Shown: positions 55,301-64,000 of the stretch, piece after piece | Numbering within the stretch: the first letter of the stretch is position 1 | How the letters are laid out: every line of letters starts with the position of its first letter | Assembly: GCA_031002005.1 (NCBI GenBank) | Contig: CM061921.1 | Coordinates: 173,112,935-173,176,934, forward strand | Reading direction: 5' to 3' | DNA from: Vandiemenella viatica | Taxonomy: Eukaryota > Arthropoda > Insecta > Orthoptera > Morabidae | DNA: 64,000 nt | Notes under the pieces: generated by a model | Told to the model about the DNA's origin: nothing | Databases searched by the model: none | The model's input: only the letters and a program-made list of their open reading frames with translations | Made by a program: the position numbers and the translations under genes

Positions 55301-56366
55301 TGGTAATAGCGGGAAGAATAATTTGTTTCCACTGCTTTGGAGACTCTGTGCTGGACCATCAAGGTCAACGTTTTGGAGATCTCTAAAGCGAAAATTAAGA
55401 ATCGGAATAAAAATCCGAGACATTTCCCTACTAGCTCCTGCTTCCCCTAATATTCACGCAAGAACACTATGTACGAAGAAATTAGTAATGTAGACACATG
55501 AAACACTTTTCTGATTCAATGCAAATGACTGACGAGCTCGCATTAGCAGAAGTCATTTTAAACGTTTGCTATTAATGTTGATCCATCACAGGAACACCAA
55601 CCACAAGTAATGTTTTGTGGGTAAAGGTTCTTTAGATCACACTATCTCTTGGATTAATCTTTCATTCATCCTTGATGTACTAGTGCAAGCCAGGACAATA
55701 ATATCCATTCACATATCAAACATCTTCTTGGTGTTCTGATTATATTTACACTTTATGTGTGCTGACAGTGGTCAGTGTACGCATCTTGGTAGAAATGTTT
55801 CTTGAAATTAAAAATTTCCATTTCTGGTCATTAGGTCAGGCTATAAACTGAATTAAGAGACCATACAGGTGTTTACCACAAGTGATCTTGGGAAATCAGA
55901 GAAAATGTCGACACGATGGTTGGATGGAAAGTGACCCAGTTTTGATTAAAAATTTCTTTCCGTTGTCTCTCAGATATTTCGTTTTCTCACATAAATTAGG
56001 TAACGAAACTGGAAACAGGCAATTGTGATTATATCGGAGATAGACAGGTTACTTGCATTTCGCTCTCTTTCAATTGTTTCAGAATAAAGCCAACAGAACA
56101 AAACATACAGAATAAAATCCACTATTTGATTTCCTACAAGTGAAGGAAATTGTTTGTTTGAGTTCATTGTCTCAAGGAAGCCTCGTTGAAGAGCTTCAGT
56201 TTCTATGAGAAACGATGTAACATTATAGTAGCCATAGCCAGTATATGATTATTGTTTGTCGGTGGATGTTTACTCCAACGTTGGTTCCGACAGGTCATTA
56301 CTTCAATGACGATGTGTCTTCATTGTTGTCTGGCATCTCGTAGTGGGGTTGTCTGATGCCCTGATG
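55301..56366. other. Spacer; possible further Helitron or LINE sequence
   Basis: Minus-strand open pieces at about 55440-55310 may be more Helitron helicase. A 65-codon minus-strand stretch at 56167-55970 downstream of the ORF1 remnant is not recognised. Confidence 0.35.
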
Positions 56367-56371
56367 CCGAC

Positions 56372-56410
<39 letters not shown>

Positions 56411-57720
56411 AGTTTAAGGTCCCTTTTTAACAACGTGGTCTTTAGAGACGGGAAAGGATGGGGGCAAGGAATGGGAAGGAATTCGGCCATGGCCTTTTGA
56501 AGGAAGCATCCCGACATTCACCTGGAGTGATTTGGGGAAACCATGGAAAACCCAAATCTGGATGCCCGGACGGGGATTCGAACCGCCGTCCTCCCGAATG
56601 CGAGGCCAGAACGCCCGACGTTCTTGACTCAGTTATGGTCAGCGTGTACATCTGTGGAGTTTTGACGACTAGATCGAGTATGTAGGCAGACCCGAAACTT
56701 GCAGATAGTTGAATGATGAGCTGTGCAAGCAGTGTAATGAGGGTATCGCGCCTGGCGTCTCGTTGACTGGCGGTGTCGTAGGTGCAGTTGCATTTTCTGT
56801 GTGCACCTTTAGTGTTGCTTAGGACTTTTCTGGCGGTCGCAGGTCCGGCGTTGTTCTCCATGGTTGCGTGTGGCTCGATTTTCTTCGTGATCTGCTGACA
56901 AAGTTCGGTTTCCGAAGCAACAGCCTGATGCACTGTGGTTGCTACCTTTGTAGGCCTATTGACTTGATAGTTCGTTATGGAACACATATCGCACCTGTGG
57001 ATGCCAATTACGTAGTTGCTGCTTATGGGTGCGGCAGCCTCATGTGAAGCGGCATGTCTGGTCCCGCAGTTGCAGCATACAGCATCCTGGGGTTCTTGTT
57101 TGCTTCCCGCAACATGGTGATACCTCCACATCAAACACATCACACTACGTCTGTGCATTCGTACGCATAGTGCCAGAATTTTTGGCGGCAGTAACATTGA
57201 AGCAGACGTTCTCTTTGGAGCATCTGATTTCGTCTATTCGTGGCTTGACAGCATGACCACAAAGGTGATTCCCCCATCATGGAGGATTTAGAGTCAGCTG
57301 GTCAGAACAAGCTAATCTTCAGGCCTTGGTGGTCGGGCCAGCTATACATGGGCAGTGCCATGATGCCTGTAGGCTGCCATAGTTGCGGTGTACTGTGCAA
57401 TGATAGGGAGAACTGGTCCCTAATCTATTACACTAGATGGAGCAGATGCTGGCCTGGAAGCTCTGGTAGCTCCGCCATGTACGGCAGAGTTCTTATTATA
57501 GATGGAGTGAGCAGCAGGTTCAGGGGGTTTGTCTGCGTAATTGCTTCATCTCTTTGCTTGGCAGCGACTGGCGACAATTGCTTGTCAGGTTGACGACAAA
57601 TTGCTTTCCTGACGGCATGCTGAGCACCAGCTTCATGAACGACTTGGATGATGACCTTCCTTGGGGTGCCCTCTTCTTTAGCAGAAGGTTTAGAAGTCTT
57701 AGCCACATATTTAGTCATCT
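56320..57720 (-). pseudogene. LINE ORF1 (gag-like) remnant
   Basis: Minus strand. The N-terminal piece (57718-57428) is Lys/Pro/Gln-rich. The centre (57197-56640) contains CLMWRYHHVAG and AVCCNCGTRHAASHEAAA, which fit degraded zinc knuckles with Cys and His spacing partly kept. Thr/Ala-rich sequence follows. The reading crosses into the SINE at 56614 and the ORF1 sense resumes below 56367 (SGHQTTPLRDARQQ then a stop). Frame changes occur near 57200-57430. I assign it to a LINE by the knuckles and low-complexity arms; the clade is unclear. Confidence 0.5.
56378..56614 (-). repeat. tRNA-derived SINE with TSD, inserted in LINE ORF1
   Basis: CCGACGTTCTT occurs at 56367-56377 and 56615-56625 as target duplication. 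The SINE has its A/T tail at 56378-56406 and a full middle, but its head begins at GCGTTCTGGCCTCGC. The first ~25 bases including most of the A box are therefore missing despite the intact duplication, a 5'-truncated insertion. Confidence 0.92.
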
Positions 57721-58401
57721 TGTCCAGGCCGCTGTCAGCGGCTGAAGTCAGCAGGTCGAGACTTCTTGATAGCTAGCTTAAATGGCATCTGCGATGGCTA
57801 CCGGCTTTTGCGCCAGTGTTTCCACCAGGAACTAATAGGTTTAAAGCATGCCTTGGCGCAGGTCTGGCGTGGTTGTCAACTGCTCGGCGTGTCACGTTCT
57901 TTGTGATCCGCTGACGAGAGTCGAGCCAAATAGTCAACTTACACTGTTAGATTCCTTTACTTACCAAGTACCGTTAGTATACGTCTCTTACTGTTAAATT
58001 TTCATGTTATCATAATTTTTTAACATCAAGTTGCGCTGGATTTCCCCACAGACTTCTTCTCTTCGCTGTTAATTTACACACAATTTAAATGTACTACATA
58101 CGATTTCACCAAGAATTTTCCGGAGTAATAAATAAATAATTTTCAAGCGATGATGCACTGCAGATAATGTTAATCGACACTTCGGTTTGCTTCATCTACA
58201 GTTATGACTTTTAAGATATCTTGACACCAAAAATAAGTTGTTGTTATACACCTTTCGTATCTAACTGCACGGAAAGCAACACTCTGGACAGTGTTGTAGG
58301 TTTTCGTGTAATCTAAAAGTTTTAGGATCCTACTCCAATTTTTGAAATCTATAGTAAAAAGTGACGTGAAACGCGAAGTCACATGTCGGTTACAATGTCG
58401 C
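57721..58401. other. Spacer without recognised feature
   Basis: The left 150 bp may be the 5' end of the LINE ORF1 unit. The remainder is AT-rich without features. Confidence 0.4.
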
Positions 58402-58633
58402 ACCGAACGTGGTGGGTTAGTGGTTAGCGCTCAGGCTTCGCATTCGGGAGGAAGGCGGTTCGAATCCCCGTCCGGGCATCCAGATTTGAGTTTACCATGG
58501 TATCCCCAAATCACGCCAGGCGAAAGCCGGGATGCTTCCTATAAAATGCCGTGGCTGAATTCCTTCCCGTTCCTTGTACTCAGTCCCATCCCGCCTCTAA
58601 TGACCTTGACGTCAACGATGAGTGAAGCCATAA
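58402..58633 (+). repeat. tRNA-derived SINE, variant tail
   Basis: The head ACCGAACGTGGTGGGTTAG, B box CGGTTCGAATCCCCG and middle are complete. The 3' end reads CTAATGACCTTGACGTCAAC, a subfamily tail different from the GACGTTAAGCAGTT of 51956. It is followed directly by a (TA)n tract. Confidence 0.9.

Positions 58634-58634
<1 letters not shown>

Positions 58635-58686
<52 letters not shown>
58635..58686. repeat. (TA)n microsatellite at SINE 3' end
   Basis: About 26 TA units where a SINE tail would be expected; it likely grew from the tail or the target site. Confidence 0.95.
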
Positions 58687-58688
<2 letters not shown>

Positions 58689-58761
58689 GCCGCTGCATCA
58701 GGAAACTTAGGAGTCTGGTATTCCACTTGATTCACTTGAAGTAAATCGCAATAAAATTTTT

Positions 58762-58922
58762 ACCGAGCGTGCTGGGTAAACGGCTAACGTTCTGGTCTCG
58801 CATTCAGGAGGACGCGAGTTCACTTCCCCGTCCGGGCATCCAGATTTGGCTTTTCCATGGTTTCCCCCACTCCAGGAAAATGCCAGGATGCTTCCTTCAA
58901 AAAGGCCATGGCCGAATTCCTG
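58762..58922 (+). repeat. tRNA-derived SINE, 3'-truncated
   Basis: The head ACCGAGCGTGCTGGGTAAAC, a changed B box (GAGTTCACTTCCCCG) and the middle end abruptly after GGCCATGGCCGAATTCC. There is no tail. A deletion of the CAAAT before CACTCC is visible at about 58867. Confidence 0.85.
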
Positions 58923-60939
58923 ATGATGCGATTGCCGAAGCAATATTACTTAGTTCATGTGTGGTTGCCATCACCATGAAAATAGGAAATGTTTTTTCTG
59001 TGCCACTTGGTGTAAGCATTGAATCAGTTCTTCTTCTGGGTGAGTGGTGGTTTCTTTCAACTGGTCATACCGTGGATTACAATAACTTAAACAGCAATAT
59101 TGGTTTTTTGTTTAGCTTTAAATCTTCTCCAGACTGATCATTTTGTAAAAAAAAACCGCACGTAAATCGGACCAGTAGTTTTTTGAGTCTATAGGGGACA
59201 CACATACCAACATTGTATTTTGTACATTTAAATGAAGCGTGCAACACATTAACCACCTGAAGAATTATCTGACTAAATAGTTCTAGAAGTTTGTAGAAAA
59301 CTTAGTAGTAAAAGACAGAATTTAGCATTTCACATGAAAGATACGCACCTTTCCATAAAATCTAGGTTTTGTCTTCTGAAACCAAACTGAGTCAGTTACT
59401 TCCAGGATCTTCCTATCACAGAATTTGTCCTCAAATTGCGGCTTGAAACTAAAAGATACGCCTACAAATCTTTTGCATATTTTAATTAATGACAATAACA
59501 TAGGTTAAACCCCTAAGCGTCGCATTGTTTTATAGATCACAGCTTACTTTTCAGTTAAATGAAGGTCTGTAAGGTTCTTATTCTTACTGCAATTTATACA
59601 GAGTTCAGGGACAATTTCACCCGCAGTCCTGAAAAATTCATATTTCTTTATTTTAACTTTTTAATGATGACAATAAAGCTATTAAGTTTTTCACTGGTGA
59701 CAAGAATGAAACAGAAGTTCCGGTGATGTTGATATAAATGTAATGAAGTGTTAGAGAAAAGAATATCCCGGAATATATATATATATATATATTTTCCAAA
59801 CTACACATTGGCTTTTGGATGGGGCAAAAAAAAAAAAAAAAAAAGAAAACACAAAGAAACATATGGCCATTCTGGTGGTGAATGGTACTTCTACAATTGT
59901 TTGTTAATATCCTCTGGTTAACTTACAGTATTTTTTATGACAGAAATATTCCGTCATAGACCTTCACTCTGCACAGGAAGCTGTATCGGAGACAAAAGAA
60001 GAAATGAGTAAAACGTTTTTCTTTTACTTTTCTGAATCTGTTTGCAATCTGTAGACACAATGAAAATTAATATGTCACTTGTTTTGGCTTGCAACAGTTA
60101 CTAGTCACAGCAAGACGTGTCGTCCAAGTCTCTCCAAGTTAGCACCGCTTGAACGAATTAAATAACATAATAAACAACTCGGTATCCAATGGCGCCGTTT
60201 GCATTCACTTAGCGTCTGTTAGCTGTAATTACGTTACAGTTACGGGAAGTTGGATCTGTCGGTAATTTGGCGAGACTCTCCTTAATCTGATCAGCAGTGA
60301 GTCGATAGCTTGGCTTACAATAGGACTACCGTAACGTGCTCCTGCTTCTGCCAATAGTTTAATCAAAGCAATTATAGTGTATTGCCTGCCACCGAAACCA
60401 TTATTACTGGAACTTGAAAAAATTATCATGAATAATAAACTACACTTAAATTTTTTTACAAAAAAGTATAATATTACTTCTGCAATATACAGTGTTAATC
60501 GACTGTGCTTCTTCGTTGCCAAAAATCATATGAAACAATAATTTCCTATGGCGTGATTCTTATAGCACGTACCAATGCATATTTAATCAAAATGCAAGAA
60601 TAACAGAAACAGCTATGAACAAATCTGAAAATTGATGAATATGCTGACCACTGTCACATTCCTAGTAAAATATGAATACTTGCCAAAAATTGTTAGAAGG
60701 TTCTACTAAAGTGGTAAATATTTCAAGTTCAGGCAATGCTCTCAGAAAATATATTGATTCCAAACGCAGATATTCTGTTATATTTATGAAAAAACTTAAG
60801 TATTTATAGTAAAAATACGTGCCATGCAACTGTTATTTCAACGTCCAATATAGATCTCACATTCACGATTTAAGATGATCATTGATCTGTAGATCATACG
60901 GTGAAGGCTATTTCACACTCAAGATGTTAATTAAGGAAA
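58923..60939. other. AT-rich spacer with short simple repeats
   Basis: Contains a short (TA)n at 59773-59791 and an A-run at 59826-59843. No genes or larger repeats recognised. Confidence 0.5.
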
Positions 60940-61935
60940 GAAAAGAGTTCACTCGGGACAAGCAACTGTCGTTTATTGATTTCAAGATAGCTTTCGACAC
61001 AATCGACGGAAGAAAGCTCTGAAAAATCCTGACAGATAGTAACACGCCACCCAATATCATAAAAGCAATTCAAAACATTTGCAGCCACAATGTGAGTGTA
61101 GTCAACCGCACCCCAGCTATCGGAAAGAAAATCTATCAATCAAGGAGTGATACAAGGATGTTGTCTATCGCCACTTCAATTCAACACACTGTATATGTAA
61201 GCATAACTCAATGGCAGAATCAAGATAGACAAGCAATCAACCTGTACACATTACTGTTTCATATGACCAATTTCTCTTTGCTGAGTCTGAAAGTGAATAT
61301 CAGGGATCGGTGTATAACCTTTATGAGACAGCAAAAGTGTACAACCTATAGAGTTACCTCAATAAAGCCAAAGTTATGGTCTTCGTCGAAAAATATAACA
61401 AGAGAATCAAAATTTTAATAGGAAACACAACCAAAGACCAAGTATAAGAACATAAATATCTAGTTTACTTACAACCTCAGCTACAACCTAGAATCCGACA
61501 TGTTAAAATATAAATAATAATGAATACTAGCTTTGCAAAAGTTACTGGAATAACAAATAGCACCTGCAGACCATCTCTTGTTCAGCGGAACACCATAATC
61601 AGGCAATATAACGTCCTGGTTAAACTTGCCGTAGCCTACTGTAAGGCAGCGAATCGTGGACACTCCACGACGGTGATAAACGAATACTAATGACTGCATG
61701 AGAAGAACAGCTGGCTACACCATGAGACAGCAAAAGTTCGATTGAAATCTGTAAGGAACCGAAGGTTAAACCAGTTCTACATATTGCACAAAACTATAGA
61801 ACATTTTGGACAGACCATGGACTACGGATGAAGGTGGACTGCATCCCAAGAAATATCTTCAAATACCAGACCAGAGAAAAGTAGGAAGATCGTAAATATG
61901 GTGGATTGAGACCATAGCAGGCCACCAGATCTAAC
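60940..61935 (+). pseudogene. LINE reverse transcriptase remnant (RTE-like), heavily decayed
   Basis: RT motif A is visible as LSFIDFKIAFDTIDGRKL at 60966-61020, with the catalytic Asp kept. Then NTPPNIIKAIQNI follows, with a remnant of the GVRQGCPLSPLQF-type box near 61145-61180. Near the end, KKYLQIPDQRKVGRS and WWIETIAGH (about 61850-61925) match the C-terminal block of RTE-type enzymes. Stops and frame changes are frequent, and the FADD box is not recognisable. This is older than the RTE-like copies at 951 and 63319. Confidence 0.6.
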
Positions 61936-63318
61936 ACTGGACAGGAAGAAGAATGAAGTAGCTACTCTAAGTTTTATACCAGACCTGGCCACTCTTTAAT
62001 AGTCTCCTACATTTAAAAGTCAATACGACCTAAGAAGTTGATTCCATTCCGAATAATCGAATAAAAACCACTAATGACTTCAGTGGAATTTAAAGTAGAT
62101 GTATCAGTTATCTGTAAAAAAATGTTTTTGCAGCAATACTAAATTAGCGTTTCATAGTTCTTAATGTGTCCTGTTTTCACAAAAGTAATAGAAAATTAGA
62201 ATTTTATTTTAGTAATCTATTTCATGCATACAGTAAATTAAGCTTGTCTACATCAATGGCTTTTTTTTTAACCAAATGGTACCAAATTGTGGATAGTGTT
62301 GATACGTATGATAACATTCATGGAAGCTTTCAAATCACTTAGTGGCTTTTAGTCTTATCAGTATCATATTATCTTTTTATTCACATATTATCGTAGGGCT
62401 TCACTGTTATAGTGTCCTCTAACAATTTAAATGAGAGTTTTAGACCATGTTTAATTTGAGGTTTTAAAAAGTTGTTGAATGTCGCCGTCAGTGGCTTCTC
62501 CTAAAACACTGTGTAAATTAAAATGGTGAAATACAACATAAGTATGTGTAACATTATTTTAAACTGATTATGAGGAAATTCAACTATAATGTTTTGATTT
62601 TCACGTTCCAAGACACCTGAGGAATTATTACTTTTAAACGAATCTGTAGCCAAAGGAAGTTGCAATAGAGAAGAAGTACGTCGTTAATGCTGTATTGTTG
62701 AGTACCACCGTGTTCCCGTATCTTAATGGCTAGCTTTGCGTTCAGCATCCTACATTCAAATGCATCGTTAAATCGGCCAAGCGCAGGTATTAATCCTGAA
62801 TACTACCTAAGCACACAACTATAAAGCGAGCAATTTAGTCATGTTTTTACTTTTAACTGCGAAATTACGGAGCGTCATGGCCGATAATTAACGTGGGAAC
62901 AGTTCCTAGGGGGAAAAAAAAACCTCTGAATTCAGAAGGCACGGTCTCTGTATTTCCCTAATTTCACAGAGGGGGAGGTGGGAGGGGGGGAAATAAGCCT
63001 GCAGTTATCTAGCGTCTTAACACGGCTCCATCCTGATTGGCTAACTTTGAGAAAATGACCAAAATTAGAGAGTGCCTTCCATTGGCGGGAGCCCAGGCGC
63101 ATTAAATGCTCCCTCCCTCTGATGGCTGCTAGCAGTCTCTGTAATTAAAGCTAGCGCCACTCACCCACAACAATCACCTTAAGTAACTGCTCAGATTTAT
63201 CTAAAGTGATCTGCACACCCTAATTCCACTGCCACTCTTCATTGCTATGCTCGAAATGAAAATCGATTGATCCATTTAAACCTTTATAGAATCACCAATT
63301 CGATCCGTAGTTACAATA
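61936..63318. other. Spacer without recognised gene
   Basis: AT-rich until about 62900. From 62990 to 63180 GC content rises and inverted CCAAT-type sequences (GATTGGCTAAC, CATTGGCGGGAG) appear. No transcript evidence is available, so no promoter is called. Confidence 0.4.
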
Positions 63319-64000
63319 TTTTTTTTTTTTTTTGCTGTTAGATGAAATTCTCCATTCCTTCCTATCTTGCGTTAGCCTCTTCAACTCTACATTTCCCTTA
63401 CAACCCAAGTCCTCAAATACCTGCTTCATATATTCTAATCTCTGCCTTCCTCTACAGTTCTTACCTTCGACTGTAACCTCCACCAGCTAATTAACCATTC
63501 CAGTATGTATCAAAATATGACCTACCAGGCCGTCTCTTCTTTCTGTAAGCTTCTTCCACAAACTTCTTTCCTCACCAATCGTTTCCAAAACTCGTTCATT
63601 CTTACTTTTTTTGTCCACTTAATATTCAACATTCTTCAGTAGCACCACATTTCAAATGCTTCAATTTTCTTTCTTTCCGTTATTCTTAATGTCCATGTTT
63701 CGCTACCATAAAGTGCTATGCTCCGCACATAGAGTTTTAAAAAGCTCTTTCTATTTCCTATATCAATGTTTGACACTATAAGATTCCTCTTTTTAATGAA
63801 GGCTCTTTTTGCTAGAGCTATTCTGCTTTTAACGTCATTCCTGCTTCGGCCATTGGTTGTAATTTTGTTTCCCAAGTAACAGAATTCACTTACCTCTCCT
63901 ATTGAATCCAATTCTATTTTTATATTTAATCTACAACTATTGGTATAATTTCCGCTACATTTAATCACTATTGTCTTGCTTTGATTTACGTTCAATCAAA
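63319..64000 (-). mobile_element. RTE-like LINE 3' end, cut by window end
   Basis: Minus-strand relative of the copy at 951-1634. An A tail is at 63319-63333 (T on + strand). The shared coding blocks follow and the copy runs off the right edge. The C-terminal closing segment just before the tail is shortened relative to the left copy (about 20 bp missing). Confidence 0.82.
63345..64000 (-). pseudogene. RTE-like reverse transcriptase C-terminus, partial
   Basis: Open segments read EFCYLGNKITTNGRSRND and ALYGSETWTLR at 63995-63636, then NCRGRQRLEYMKQVFEDLGC and DRKEWRISS at 63483-63345. The stretch between (63636-63484) needs two frame changes. It begins 5' of the left copy's truncation point with QSKTIVIKCSG, residues of the region after the FADD box. 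Confidence 0.8.

Noticed and set aside
1..64000. CRISPR arrays, bacterial operons, phage or defence systems
   Set aside because: No short regularly spaced repeats with spacers, no ribosome-binding-site-linked gene series, and the content is clearly that of a eukaryotic repeat-rich region.

Overview
This window looks like non-genic DNA from a large arthropod genome, most likely an insect of the orthopteran or polyneopteran kind. The reasons are AT-rich spacer DNA, many tRNA-derived SINEs of one family, several LINE clades (Jockey, CR1-like, RTE-like, I-like), Tc1 and Tigger DNA transposons, Helitron ends, microsatellites and one assembly gap of exactly 1000 N (21796-22795). No complete host protein-coding gene could be identified. 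The host assignment is an inference from repeat content, not from a diagnostic gene.

Layout. 1-506: end of a Tc1-like transposon cut by the window edge. 951-1634: RTE-like LINE 3' end; a relative lies inverted at 63319-64000. 1840-2530: remnant of a LINE ORF1-type SGNH esterase. 3454-7330: minus-strand Jockey pieces interrupted by a CR1-like LINE and a SINE. 7537-7740: possible retropepsin remnant. 9150-10510: weak unrecognised coding-like stretches.

11576-27501 is the centrepiece, a nest. A Tigger element with TA duplications and matching ends is split inside its transposase by a segment carrying a ~285-bp tandem array and an inverted-repeat element. That array is split by a long I-like LINE flanked by TAAAGAG. 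The LINE is split near the end of ORF2 by an element with at least 1.15-kb, nearly identical terminal inverted repeats and a perfect 10-bp duplication. That innermost element contains the N gap, SINE debris and coding-like DNA.

27955-30755: a 65-bp minisatellite, then a fold-back element whose arms carry tRNA-promoter-like motifs (single-arm relative at 46548-46964). 31080-39350: mostly unremarkable AT-rich DNA with old SINEs. 39367-39651: a possible terminal exon. 40090-43420: a CR1-like LINE interrupted by a well-preserved Tc1-like transposon (41822-43224). 45340-45915: a decayed Tc1-like transposase. 46350-50083 and 54219-55300: Helitron pieces, one with a PIF1-type helicase remnant. 52555-53215: an unrecognised broken coding region. 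56378-57720: a LINE ORF1 remnant carrying a SINE with target-site duplication. 60940-61935: another LINE RT remnant.

The elements do not form a pathway. Their relation is stratigraphic: which sits inside which gives relative ages, and exact target-site duplications at several junctions make those calls firm.
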